Source of the DNA: Candidatus Dormiibacterota bacterium | Lineage (GTDB): Bacteria; Chloroflexota; Dormibacteria; Aeolococcales; Aeolococcaceae | NCBI GenBank assembly: GCA_003162415.1 | Contig: PMOL01000005.1 | Location: forward strand, 341,836-405,835 | Length of the DNA stretch: 64,000 nucleotides | Direction of reading: 5' to 3' | Shown: positions 36,192-44,687 of the stretch, in pieces | Layout of the letters: each line of letters opens with the position of its first letter | Position numbering within the stretch: the stretch's first letter is position 1 | Position numbers and translations under genes: made by a program | Notes under the pieces: model-generated | What the model saw: the letters and a program-made list of their open reading frames with translations, nothing else | Told to the model about the DNA's origin: nothing | Database searches by the model: none

Positions 36192-36246
36192 AGCGTCATC
36201 ACAGGAAGGGAAGCCGACGGCGCACGAGCCACCCCGGCTGACTCAG

Positions 36247-36281
36247 GGGGACTTCGCTGCAGTGGTTGCGGCGAGGTCCCT
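36247..36281 (+). terminator. Terminator hairpin after the surface protein gene
   Basis: A 10-bp stem (GGGACTTCGC / GCGAGGTCCC, one G-U pair) with a 13-nt loop, followed by a short AT-rich stretch (CGCCATTTAA). It lies 56 bp after the stop. From 36282 to the sulfotransferase end at 36383 nothing further is recognised. Confidence 0.6.
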
Positions 36282-36382
36282 CGCCATTTAATCAGCCATG
36301 CCAGCCGGTGACGCGGGATGCGGTTCCGGGCGCGCCTTATGGTCGACGACTCCGCGTCCAGGGCGCCTGAAGATCGAGCGGG

Positions 36383-37339
36383 TCAGGCGGTCTGAGGTCC
36401 CCAATCGCCGAGATCGAACGCCTCGAGGACCGACTGTGCCTCCGCGGTTTGAGCGGGGGTAAGCCGGCGCGTGAACTGGGTTGCCTGCTGCTCACGCCGG
36501 CTGCCCGAAGTCGTCGCGGTGACGGCGTTCGGGTGGACCTTCACCGTGCCGTGATGCACCGTGAACTTGGGGTCTTCCGACTCGGTGAGGTATTGCTCCA
36601 TGGCCGCCGACCACTGCAGTCCTATGCGCGCGGTCAGTGCTTGAAAGCTCGTCATCGGGTCGAGACACAACTCATCGTGCGACGCAACGATCCAGGAGGG
36701 ATGGCGGTCGGCTGCGTCTTTGAGCGCGCGCGTCAGCAGTCCAACGTTCCAGGCGGCGATCCTCACCGGTGACGATGTGCCGTTTGGCGACTCGAGACCG
36801 AGCGAGCTCAGATATCGCTCTCGAACGACGGGATGGTTGCCGATGGCATGCTCGCTCCACATGCCGAGCACCAGCCAGCTGGAGACGATGTTGAGCGGGT
36901 TGCGACGGAGGATGATCACCGTCGGCGAGTACCGCTCCGCGATCCAGTCCAGCGAGAAGATCGAGTTGACCGACTTCACGACCACGTGGCGTGGGCGACG
37001 GCGCGTGAAACGCGTGCCCTCAGCCAGGCCGGCAACGAGGTAGTCACGCATCACCGGCGGCACATGCACCAACCGGCGCCCCGCAGCACGGGCTGACTCG
37101 ACCTTGTCCCACGGCCACCCGCCGGCGAACGCGAGGTCCCAGATCAGCCGGTACCAGTAACTTGAGTCGCCTGCCTCGAGGACCGGGTATTCGCCGAGTC
37201 GCGTTGCGGCGACGGCCCCCAGCACGTCCGAGTTGTGCCCGTCCGGCTCGTACACGATGCGGGTACCCATGGCGTGTCCCAAAACATTCGCGGCCCACGT
37301 GCTTCCGCAGCGTGCCGCCCCGGCAACCAATACCTTCAT
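36383..37339 (-). CDS. Sulfotransferase, subfamily A (copy 1)
   Basis: 318 residues. The PAPS 5'-phosphosulfate loop is ARCGSTWAANVLG at the N-terminus, and the 3'-phosphate site is RRNPLNIVSSW. Subfamily marks shared with the genes at 44688 and 58870: EPDG shortly after the loop, LGEYPVLE, WDLAFAGGWP, VKSVNSIFSLDWIAERY and a C-terminal RRLTPAQTAEAQSVLEAF. It transfers sulfate from PAPS to an unknown acceptor, plausibly a glycan. I chose ATG 37339 because it overlaps the upstream small gene (ATGA) and begins the family domain; the longer frame is not credible. Confidence 0.82.
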   Translation of the reverse strand: MKVLVAGAARCGSTWAANVLGHAMGTRIVYEPDGHNSDVLGAVAATRLGEYPVLEAGDSSYWYRLIWDLAFAGGWPWDKVESARAAGRRLVHVPPVMRDYLVAGLAEGTRFTRRRPRHVVVKSVNSIFSLDWIAERYSPTVIILRRNPLNIVSSWLVLGMWSEHAIGNHPVVRERYLSSLGLESPNGTSSPVRIAAWNVGLLTRALKDAADRHPSWIVASHDELCLDPMTSFQALTARIGLQWSAAMEQYLTESEDPKFTVHHGTVKVHPNAVTATTSGSRREQQATQFTRRLTPAQTAEAQSVLEAFDLGDWGPQTA

Positions 37340-37674
37340 GGGCTGGTCGGGTTCGGAGCGACCGTCGCCACCGGCAGCGCAGCAGGTTGAGCAGGCTGCT
37401 TCGTCACCTGCTTCGCGCGGTGCGGCTTGGCTGCCCTCGCGTCGCAGGCCTGGTGATTCTTGGTGACGACGCATGGCTTCGGCAGCACGAGCGGCGCTTG
37501 GTTGAGCGGCGCTGCCGTGTACTGAGCGGACGCGGCGTTGGAGGGAGCGGCGGCACTGCCGGCCGCCACGATCACCCCAGCCAGGGCCGCCACGATGAGC
37601 ACACCCGAGCCGGCCGCAGCCGTCACGGGCGAGCGCGAGAAGTCGAACCACTTGATCATGGATGCGACGCTCAT
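37336..37674 (-). CDS. Small membrane-anchored protein of the MacAB-sulfotransferase operon
   Basis: 112 residues, not recognised. One transmembrane segment (about 17-42, Ala/Val/Gly-rich) is followed by a Pro/Ala/Lys-rich outer tail with two cysteines (KPCVVTKNHQACDARA). Its start overlaps the permease stop and its stop overlaps the sulfotransferase start, both by four bases, which is the main evidence that it is real. It may link the transporter to sulfated cargo. Confidence 0.65.
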   Translation of the reverse strand: MSVASMIKWFDFSRSPVTAAAGSGVLIVAALAGVIVAAGSAAAPSNAASAQYTAAPLNQAPLVLPKPCVVTKNHQACDARAAKPHRAKQVTKQPAQPAALPVATVAPNPTSP

Positions 37675-38903
37675 TGTCGCCTCACGGCCTCGACGGGCTG
37701 CAGCAGCGACGCTCGAACCGCGGGATAGAGCCCTGCGCCCACGCCGATCACCAACGCTACCGCTGCAGCGATGAGTATGGCGAAGCCGGTGATGACCGGC
37801 GCCGGCAGGTCCGTCAGGACGTCGCCCATGAATGTCGCACCGCCGTACCCCAGCGCGATACCCGCGATGGCGCCGAGCACCGCGAGCAGGAGGGCTTCGA
37901 TGAGGAACTGGCCGAGGATGTCCTCCCGACTGGCGCCCACGGCGCGGCGCACCCCGATCTCATATGCGCGCTCACCGACGGTCGCGAGCATGAGGCTCAT
38001 GATGCCAATCCCGCCGGTGAGCAGCGCGATGACTGCCACCGCACCGAGCATCCACTGCATGACAGTGCCCACTCGCTCGGCGCTGGCCACGAGGTCCTGC
38101 TGAGTTTGCACGGTGAAGTCTGCGAGCGCAGGGTCAGTGATTTGGTGCTGTCGGAGCAGGGTGTTGGTGACCTCTGCGGCCACATTCGAGGTCGTGCTCG
38201 GGCTCGTTGCCTGCACAAGGATCTGCTGGATCTGGGACAAGTTGCCAGGAAGAACCTCATCCCAGAGGGTCGTGATCGGCATGACCACGAGATCGTCCTG
38301 ATTCAACGTGCCGGAGTACCCGCGTGGCGCGTACTCGCCGATGACCTTGAACTGCTGCGTGTTGATGAGAACGGTCTGGCCGATCGGATTGACAGTTGGA
38401 AAGACCTCTCTGGCCACGGTCTGGCCGAGGATGACGACGGGCTGCGCGGCATTGATCGCAGCCGGACCGAACTGCAGCCCCTGGCTCAGCGTGTAACCGC
38501 GTGCGGCCCCGAACCCCGGCGTGCTGCCCAAGACATCGGTCTGCCATACATGTGACCCCGCGACGACGTTCTCGTTGACGCCCGCGCTCGGGACGGCCTG
38601 AACCGCATCGGGAACATTGGCCGGGTTACTGAGCGCGTCAGCGTCACTGCGGGTCAGGCTCGACGTGCCGCCAATGCCTCGCTGGATACCTGATGAGGAG
38701 GGACCCGACGGAGTAACGACCACAAGATTTGCGCCGAGACCTTCGACCGACGCCTTCGCGGTGCTGCTCACTGCATGCGCTACGGAGACGAGCATGATTA
38801 CCGACGCGACGCCTGCCACGATGCCGAGGACATTGAGCGTAGCGCGCACCCAATGACGCGTCAGGCCGCGGAATGCGACCAGCATTGCGTCCCGGAGCTT
38901 CAT
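37671..38903 (-). CDS. MacB/FtsX-type ABC transporter permease
   Basis: 410 residues: an N-terminal transmembrane helix (about 20-45), a large outer MacB-type domain, and three C-terminal helices (about 280-400) with ERAYEIGVRRAVGASREDIL, the hallmark of MacB/FtsX permeases. Works with the ATPase and the adaptor upstream as a mechanotransmission-type exporter for peptides, lipids or glycoconjugates. Overlaps the ATPase stop (ATGA). Confidence 0.86.
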   Translation of the reverse strand: MKLRDAMLVAFRGLTRHWVRATLNVLGIVAGVASVIMLVSVAHAVSSTAKASVEGLGANLVVVTPSGPSSSGIQRGIGGTSSLTRSDADALSNPANVPDAVQAVPSAGVNENVVAGSHVWQTDVLGSTPGFGAARGYTLSQGLQFGPAAINAAQPVVILGQTVAREVFPTVNPIGQTVLINTQQFKVIGEYAPRGYSGTLNQDDLVVMPITTLWDEVLPGNLSQIQQILVQATSPSTTSNVAAEVTNTLLRQHQITDPALADFTVQTQQDLVASAERVGTVMQWMLGAVAVIALLTGGIGIMSLMLATVGERAYEIGVRRAVGASREDILGQFLIEALLLAVLGAIAGIALGYGGATFMGDVLTDLPAPVITGFAILIAAAVALVIGVGAGLYPAVRASLLQPVEAVRRQ

Positions 38904-39637
38904 CGCAGCGGCGTCCAGTCCGGAGCGGGCATCACCGCTGCCGCGGCAGCGCGATCGTCAGGCCGCACTGCTGCGCCGATCTCGTTGATGGTTCCGCTTT
39001 CGATGCGCACCACCCGTTGGGCGACGGCGGCAACCGACATGTTATGGGTGACCAGCACGATTGTCCGTGCCTGGTCATGCAGCTCGCCGAGGAGTTCCAT
39101 CACCTGCTCTGCGCTGTCGGGATCGATGCTGCCGGTCGGCTCGTCCGCCAGGATCAGCGCAGGGTCGTTCACGAGCGCTCGCGCAATCGCAACGCGCTGC
39201 TGCTCACCTCCCGACAGCAGGCTCGCCGGGTGGTCGGCGCGATGGTCCATGCCGACGCGCTCGAGGACCTTGGTCGTGAGGGCGCGGCGCTCTCGAGTCA
39301 CTCCCGCATACACCAGCGGCAGCTCGATGTTCTCGTACACCGTCAACTCGGGAACCAGGTTGAACATCTGGAACACGAATCCAATCGAGCGATTGCGGAT
39401 GCGAGAAAGCTTGGTGTCGTTCAGCGTGCTCGTGTCCTCGCCCAGGAACAGGAGGCGCCCTGAGGTTGGTTGATCGAGGCAGCCGATCAGATTGAGCAGT
39501 GTCGACTTCCCAGATCCGGATGGCCCTACGATCGCCATGAATTCACCGCGCTGGATCACCAGGTTCACGTCGCGCAGCGCCGTGACCGGGGCCGAAGCGC
39601 TGCCGTATGTCCTGCCGACCGATGCGAGCTCAATCAT
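38900..39637 (-). CDS. MacB/LolD-type ABC transporter ATPase
   Basis: 245 residues. Walker A GPSGSGKST, Q-loop region IGFVFQMFNLVPELT, signature LLSGGEQQRVAIARAL, Walker B LILADEPTGSID and the H-loop VTHNM are all intact. Powers the permease encoded just downstream. It starts 36 bp after the adaptor gene. Confidence 0.9.
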   Translation of the reverse strand: MIELASVGRTYGSASAPVTALRDVNLVIQRGEFMAIVGPSGSGKSTLLNLIGCLDQPTSGRLLFLGEDTSTLNDTKLSRIRNRSIGFVFQMFNLVPELTVYENIELPLVYAGVTRERRALTTKVLERVGMDHRADHPASLLSGGEQQRVAIARALVNDPALILADEPTGSIDPDSAEQVMELLGELHDQARTIVLVTHNMSVAAVAQRVVRIESGTINEIGAAVRPDDRAAAAAVMPAPDWTPLR

Positions 39638-39673
39638 GAATGCGACGCCACCAGACTCAACGTATCTGCGCGA

Positions 39674-40759
39674 TCACGTCGGAGAGGGCGAGGCTGCCGG
39701 CAGCTGAGTCCCCCCGGTCGGCGACAGCAGGACCTGCTCGCCCACTTGGAGGCCGGATTTGATCTCAGTCAGCGTGCTGCCAATCAATCCGATCTGGACT
39801 GTCGTTGCGTATGCCTGTCCGCTGGACCAGACGTCGACCTGGGTCTGGTTGTTGGGACCCGTGAACAGCGCAATCGAAGGCACTGCGAGCACGCTGTTCG
39901 CAGTGGCAACCGTCACACTGACCGATCCCGTCTGACCGTTTCGCAGCCTGGGGTCAGTCGTACTGAGTTGAATCTCGGCATAGTATTCGGAAACGCCGCC
40001 GACTTGTGTGGCGCTCGTCTCGATCGAGGCGACCTTCGCGGGAAACGCCGACCCGGGTAACGCGTCGACGCTGACGATCGCCGCCTGGCCCGACGTCAGC
40101 AGCACATCTTCGTTTTGGCTGAACGGGGCCCAGAAATCGAACTGTGCACTGTTGCCGATGACGATGAACCCGTTGGCGATCGCCGAGCCACCGTTACTCA
40201 CCGGGTTGGTGAAGCCGGAGTTTCCGGCGCTCACCGTATCGCCGACGATACCGTTGACCGCCAGGACGGTCCCTGTCTCGGGCGCCAACAGCTTCGTCTC
40301 GGCCTCATGCTGACGTGCGGTTGTCAGACTGACCTCAGCGTTGGCCAGCTGTGCTCTCGCCTGGGCTACCTGCGCGGCGGAACCGGTGGCTTGAGCCTGG
40401 AGGATCGCCGCATCGGCCGCGCTCACCGCGAATTCGGCAGCGCTCAACTCCTCCTGCTGCGTGCTGTCGTTGAGCGAGGCAAGGAGCTGATTTGCATTGA
40501 CCTTCTCACCGATGGATACGTTCACCGCCTGCACCTGTCCGGAGATCGTGAAGTTGACGTTCTCCAGGTTCCCGGGCTGGAGCACACCAGTAGCGGACGC
40601 GAGCTGATTGAAGGTCCGTGGTTCGACCGTCGCAAGTTGCGGGTTCACCTTCGCCTTGGTGAGGTGAGAGAGGAGGGCGGGTCCGAACGCGACGATTGCG
40701 AGGACCACCACCACTCCGGCGGCAATCAGGAGTCTACGAAGCAGCGTTTGCCTTCTCAT
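39674..40759 (-). CDS. HlyD/MacA-type membrane fusion (adaptor) protein
   Basis: 361 residues: anchor helix (about 8-28), lipoyl-like half-motifs (VNVSIGEKVNANQLLASLN), a helical hairpin (about 90-140, Ala/Gln-rich), and a beta-barrel ending in VGEQVLLSPTGG. ATG 40759 has GGAAGG 9 bp upstream; the frame extends 15 codons further with no such site. First gene of the adaptor-ATPase-permease-small protein-sulfotransferase operon. Confidence 0.83.
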   Translation of the reverse strand: MRRQTLLRRLLIAAGVVVVLAIVAFGPALLSHLTKAKVNPQLATVEPRTFNQLASATGVLQPGNLENVNFTISGQVQAVNVSIGEKVNANQLLASLNDSTQQEELSAAEFAVSAADAAILQAQATGSAAQVAQARAQLANAEVSLTTARQHEAETKLLAPETGTVLAVNGIVGDTVSAGNSGFTNPVSNGGSAIANGFIVIGNSAQFDFWAPFSQNEDVLLTSGQAAIVSVDALPGSAFPAKVASIETSATQVGGVSEYYAEIQLSTTDPRLRNGQTGSVSVTVATANSVLAVPSIALFTGPNNQTQVDVWSSGQAYATTVQIGLIGSTLTEIKSGLQVGEQVLLSPTGGTQLPAASPSPT

Positions 40760-40882
40760 GTCGATCTGTCCTTCCCTCGCCGCGACCGGCTCATCCGACT
40801 TCAACGCAACTCGTTGCCACTCTCGAGCGGCCGTTCACAACCCAAAACCAAGTACTCCGAGATCGCTCCTGAAGCCTAACGA

Positions 40883-41731
40883 TCATACACCATGCGTTCC
40901 GACGCCACTCCCTGGAGCGACCGGATTTGAATCTGTCTCGATGGGATCAGCACGGGTCGCCAGGAAGGCTAAGACCCTCGTCGCAATGGATCGTTTGCAG
41001 ATGAGGAGATCTGGCATGTATGGATTGGCCTGGTTATAGAGAAGCACCGATCCGTCGATGCGAGAGCAATGCAATCCCGCGGCCATTGCGACAGCCACGG
41101 GCGCGGCCGAATCCCACTCGTATTGACCGCCCGCGTGGAGGTAGATGTCGGCATCACCCGACACCACGGTCATTGCCTTGGCTCCTGCCGACCCCATGTA
41201 GACCAGCTCCGCGCCGAGGGCGGACGCAAGCTCCGTGACGATCAGAGGCGCTCGCGTCCGGCTCGCCACCATCCGAAGCGGTTGCGTGTCCGCGGGTGGG
41301 TCCGGGAATGAGCCGGCTGTGGTGAAGACGCGCCCTTGTGCCGGGAGCGCCACCGAACCGACAACCGGTTCTCCATCGACGCACAGGGCGACGTGGACGG
41401 CCCAGTCATCGCGTGGCGGTTCCCCGAATTCCCGGGTACCGTCAAGGGGGTCGATCACCCAGACCCGCTGGTGTCTCAGGCGCACCTGATCGTCCTTTCC
41501 CTCCTCCGACAGGATCGCGTCATCGGGGCGCAGCTCGGCGAGGCGACCCATGATCATCCGGTGGGAGCGGGCATCGCCCTCGTCGCGAAGCCATCGTTCG
41601 TCGGCGGAATCGGGCACCGAGTCTCGTAGCTCGATGAGGAGCTGTCCGGCCTCCGTTGCGATCTGCCGCGACACCTCATGATCACTCCAGGTCGATTCCA
41701 TGGGTGCCGCCTCGTCTTGATCTGTCTTCAC
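40883..41731 (-). CDS. CysQ-like 3'(2'),5'-bisphosphate nucleotidase / inositol phosphatase family
   Basis: 282 residues. Metal-binding motifs of the FIG superfamily: SEEGKDD, WVIDPLDGTREF and the late GGQYEWDSAAPVAVAMAAG. The closest role is CysQ, which hydrolyses PAP to AMP. PAP is the by-product that inhibits sulfotransferases, so a gene in the middle of six sulfotransferases makes sense. An inositol monophosphatase activity is the alternative. The start could be 41731 or the Met 10 codons later. Confidence 0.78.
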   Translation of the reverse strand: MKTDQDEAAPMESTWSDHEVSRQIATEAGQLLIELRDSVPDSADERWLRDEGDARSHRMIMGRLAELRPDDAILSEEGKDDQVRLRHQRVWVIDPLDGTREFGEPPRDDWAVHVALCVDGEPVVGSVALPAQGRVFTTAGSFPDPPADTQPLRMVASRTRAPLIVTELASALGAELVYMGSAGAKAMTVVSGDADIYLHAGGQYEWDSAAPVAVAMAAGLHCSRIDGSVLLYNQANPYMPDLLICKRSIATRVLAFLATRADPIETDSNPVAPGSGVGTHGV

Positions 41732-41753
41732 TCGTCTCCTAGAGGGGTCGCGG

Positions 41754-41783
41754 TTGAGTTCTTAGGCCCGCCTAGCATATGAT
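41754..41783 (+). promoter_or_regulatory. Promoter with an internal palindrome before the second TPGTG protein
   Basis: TTGAGT (41754-41759), 18-bp spacer, TATGAT (41778-41783), 60 bp before the ATG at 41844. The spacer contains TAGGC-CC-GCCTA (41763-41774), a perfect inverted repeat where a regulator could bind between the two promoter boxes. Confidence 0.55.
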
Positions 41784-41843
41784 CACGCTCCATACGCCCC
41801 GAAGGTTTCAACGCGTGGCGGAAAAGGCACTGGAGGAGATCAC

Positions 41844-42698
41844 ATGGGCGTCCGGGCGGGAGGTCTGCTGCGTCGAGCCGGCGCACTCTTGATTCTGACT
41901 GCGGGCGTTTTCCTCTTCACCATCGGCATGTTGCCGGTACAAGCCGCGGCCCGGCACGCCAAGTCGGCACCGACGGCGCCTTCGTGTGGTCATCAAGCCA
42001 ACCTCAACGATCCGACCAACTCGACCAACAAGGTGCTGGAGAGCTACTGGTTCGCGATTGAGCATGCGGGCCAGACGACAACGGTATGCACGCTATTCGG
42101 CAACGTTTCTGCGGGGGACGTCGTCACAGGGCACTTCACCCTGATGCCTTCAACGCCGGCGCCCGGGGCCGCGGGACCCGAGATCACCCTGGTCAGCAAC
42201 ACCGCGTCGAGCAGCAGCACACAGCAGGCCCTGTTCGACTGCGCGAGCTACAGCGCAGGAGCCGATCCCACTACAGCTGGCGACCCCTGCCTCGCGGCGA
42301 CGACGCAGGTGCTCACGGTGCATGTGCCCGATTGCGCGTTCCAGGTTGATCTCATCTACGGCGAACCGCTGACCGCGATGACCATCGGCCAGTACCGTTC
42401 GGAGCATCGCTGGGTGGATGGACAGGTCGGTGACCGGTCGTCAGCGTGCACCTCTCCGACTCCCACACCTACTCCGACACCAACGCCGAGTCCCACCGGG
42501 TCGGTATCTCCCGCGACCAGCTCGCCAACTCCGGCGACCAGCTCGCCAACTCCGGTCGGTGGCGTCCAGGGCATCACGACTCCAGGGACGGGGTCCGGCG
42601 GGATCATGCTTCCGCTGATCGGCCTGGGGCTCGTCGGTCTCGGTATCGCAGCGATCGTGCGGAGCTCGCGTCGCTGGCCTTCGCCACCGACCCCGTAG
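41844..42698 (+). CDS. Secreted protein with TPGTG C-terminal anchor
   Basis: 284 residues: signal peptide (about 1-36), a globular region of about 150 residues with five cysteines and no recognised family, then a Thr/Pro/Ser stalk (TPTPTPTPTPSPTGS, two ATSSPTP units) and the tail GVQGITTPGTG, a hydrophobic helix and basic SSRRW. The tail is shared with the Ig-repeat protein at 34575. Probably a surface-anchored protein on a rigid stalk, possibly glycosylated. ATG 41844 is preceded by GGAGG. Confidence 0.75.
   Translation: MGVRAGGLLRRAGALLILTAGVFLFTIGMLPVQAAARHAKSAPTAPSCGHQANLNDPTNSTNKVLESYWFAIEHAGQTTTVCTLFGNVSAGDVVTGHFTLMPSTPAPGAAGPEITLVSNTASSSSTQQALFDCASYSAGADPTTAGDPCLAATTQVLTVHVPDCAFQVDLIYGEPLTAMTIGQYRSEHRWVDGQVGDRSSACTSPTPTPTPTPTPSPTGSVSPATSSPTPATSSPTPVGGVQGITTPGTGSGGIMLPLIGLGLVGLGIAAIVRSSRRWPSPPTP
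42513..42554 (+). repeat. Perfect 21-bp tandem duplication in the stalk
   Basis: Units 42513-42533 and 42534-42554 are identical and each codes for one heptapeptide of the ATSSPTP stalk. It is a likely site of length variation. Confidence 0.85.
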
Positions 42699-42750
42699 CC
42701 CGTTTTCTCGCGTTGCACCCGAGCCTCGGGCTGAGGCGGCGCGCTCCGCG

Positions 42751-43752
42751 ATGAGCGATCCTGGAGCAGGCCGCGTCCTCGTCGTAAGCTCGCCGCGGTC
42801 CGGCAGCACCTGGACCCTGCGCGCGCTCTCGTGCGCCGAGGGAACGTCGTTCGTTCGTGAGCCGGACAACGTCGATACAGCCGCTTCGGTGCAGACGGGA
42901 GTGACGCGACTCGGGTTCGGCCCCTACCCGGTTCTCGAGGCCGGCGACGCTGCCCCCCAGTATGCGGCGCTGTGGGATCTCGCATTCCAGGGACGACGAG
43001 CCCTGGCATTGCGGCGCGGCTGGGGGCGGCGAGTGACGCGCGCCGTCTTTCGACTCCCGCGCCCGGTGCGCGATCCGCTGCTCAAAGTTGCCGCCCGCGG
43101 GCTCGGTGCGGTGGCCCCGCGCCGATCCCACGTCGTGGTGTCGTCGGTCATGGCCCACTTCTCGGTAGAGTGGATTTACGAGCGGTTTCACCCGAGTATC
43201 GTCGTGCTTCAGCGCGATCCTCTTAACATCGCGTCGAGCTGGCTACGTCTCAACGTCGACGCTTTCGACGTGCACAGCCGCCCGGCGATTGTGGAACGCC
43301 ACCTGCGCCCGCTCGGCGTCGAGCCTCCGCCGCATGGCGCCTCGAACGTGACGCTGGTCGGATGGTGGATCGGCGCGCTCGCGACCCAATTGGGGTCGCT
43401 GGTCGACCGGCATCCTGATTGGATTCTTGCCACTCACGAGGATCTCTGCGAAGCCGCGGAGACGCGCTTCGGTGATCTCTATGACCGCCTTGGGCTGATC
43501 TGGACGCCGGAAACCGAAACGTATCTCCGTGAAGGCGGCTACATCGAGCCGCTCTTTCGAGGAGGAGAGAACACCTTCACCGCGTCCGCCGTGGGCATCG
43601 ACGAGGCGAGCCGTGTGCGGCGCGAGCAGGTAGACGCCTGGCGCACGCGGCTCACTCCGGACCAGCAGTCGGAGCTGCGCACGATTCTCGCGACATTCCC
43701 CAATCGCGGGTGGGTCAGGCCTCGCGAAGCCTCATCTGCCCGACCATCCTGA
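42751..43752 (+). CDS. Sulfotransferase, subfamily B (copy 1)
   Basis: 333 residues. 5'-phosphosulfate loop VSSPRSGSTWTLRAL, 3'-phosphate site LQRDPLNIASSWLRL. Subfamily B marks, shared with 51399 and 57886: EPDNVDT soon after the loop, GFGPYPVLEAGD, a basic RRVTRAVFRLPRPVRDPLL block, ATHEDLC and a C-terminal TFPNRGWVRP. Acceptor unknown. It begins 52 bp after the TPGTG protein gene, on the same strand, and may be co-transcribed with it. Confidence 0.83.
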   Translation: MSDPGAGRVLVVSSPRSGSTWTLRALSCAEGTSFVREPDNVDTAASVQTGVTRLGFGPYPVLEAGDAAPQYAALWDLAFQGRRALALRRGWGRRVTRAVFRLPRPVRDPLLKVAARGLGAVAPRRSHVVVSSVMAHFSVEWIYERFHPSIVVLQRDPLNIASSWLRLNVDAFDVHSRPAIVERHLRPLGVEPPPHGASNVTLVGWWIGALATQLGSLVDRHPDWILATHEDLCEAAETRFGDLYDRLGLIWTPETETYLREGGYIEPLFRGGENTFTASAVGIDEASRVRREQVDAWRTRLTPDQQSELRTILATFPNRGWVRPREASSARPS

Positions 43753-43788
43753 ACCAAGGCGGCGGCACCGCTGAGTCCCGCGCGGCGG

Positions 43789-44508
43789 TCAGCTCGACGA
43801 TGCGGTGCGGAGCTGCGTCGTCGTCGACGGCACGTCGGCTGAGCCGGCGTATCCGGGCCCCGGCCCAATCGAGATGTTGCCGCCGTCGACGACGACCTCG
43901 GTGATCGATCCTCTTCCGAGCGGCACGCGCCAGTTCTCGCCGGCGAGGTTGAGGATCGACGACATCACAAGCCGGATCATGACCGCGTGCGAGATCGCAA
44001 CGATGCTCTCCCCCGCATGTCGTCCCCCCATCAACCGGATGGCTTCGAGCATCCGATCCTGCGCCTGGTTGAGCCGCTCCCCGTTGGGACAGACGGCGTC
44101 GAGCGGCGACTTCCGATACAGGTTGAAGGCGATCGGGTCGTACATCGCCGCCTCGTCCGATGTCATGCCTTCCCACACGCCGTAATCGAGATTGATGAGA
44201 CCGTGCAGCATGCGAATGTCAGGGACGCCAGCCGCGTCCGCAATTATTTGCGCCGTGGCGATGGTGCGCCGAAGCGGACCTGTGTAAACGGCGGTGATGC
44301 CGCGAGGTCCGAGGAACCGAGCAGCATCCACGGCGTCCTGATACCCCTGCGCGTCAAGAGGAATGTCCCGCCGGCCCCGATACCGGTTTTCGACGTTCAT
44401 TGTCGTCGTGCCGTGGCGCACGAGGTACAAGAGGCACGGTGCCGAGTCCGTGTGTACGCGCGGCAACGCAACGCGATCGCCGACGGGTGAAGGCTGTTCG
44501 TCAACCAT
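43789..44508 (-). CDS. Histidine phosphatase (phosphoglycerate-mutase-like) family protein
   Basis: 239 residues. LYLVRHGTTTMNVENRYRGR holds the catalytic RHG; TGPLRRTIATAQII, NLDYGVWEGMTSDEA and ISHAVMIRLVM complete the family. Could remove phosphate from a sugar or nucleotide intermediate of glycan synthesis; the substrate is not visible. ATG 44508 is preceded by GAGGACC; a longer open frame is less likely. Confidence 0.83.
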   Translation of the reverse strand: MVDEQPSPVGDRVALPRVHTDSAPCLLYLVRHGTTTMNVENRYRGRRDIPLDAQGYQDAVDAARFLGPRGITAVYTGPLRRTIATAQIIADAAGVPDIRMLHGLINLDYGVWEGMTSDEAAMYDPIAFNLYRKSPLDAVCPNGERLNQAQDRMLEAIRLMGGRHAGESIVAISHAVMIRLVMSSILNLAGENWRVPLGRGSITEVVVDGGNISIGPGPGYAGSADVPSTTTQLRTASSS

Positions 44509-44656
44509 TGCTGGTCCTCGGGTTGCCGTTAGCGCGCGGACCCCGGACGGAATGTGGAGCAAACCCCGCGGCAGCGTACACGCCACCGCGCAGCATGTTG
44601 AGATGCCTCACCTTGAACCCCCTAGCCTGTAGCAGCCCACCCTCTTCGAGGCCCTG

Positions 44657-44685
44657 AGCATAGCGTGCCGAAGGCGCCGTGGCAA
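44657..44685 (-). promoter_or_regulatory. Promoter of the histidine phosphatase gene
   Basis: On the minus strand TTGCCA (44685-44680), exactly 17 bp, then TATGCT (44662-44657). It gives a leader of about 145 nt before ATG 44508. It sits just after the end of the sulfotransferase gene on the same strand. Confidence 0.6.
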
Positions 44686-44687
44686 GC

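Noticed and set aside
37340-37651. Upstream extension of the first sulfotransferase frame
   Set aside because: The extra 104 residues are Arg/Gly/Cys-rich and overlap the small membrane protein gene; the PAPS loop lies at the very N-terminus in the other subfamily A copies.
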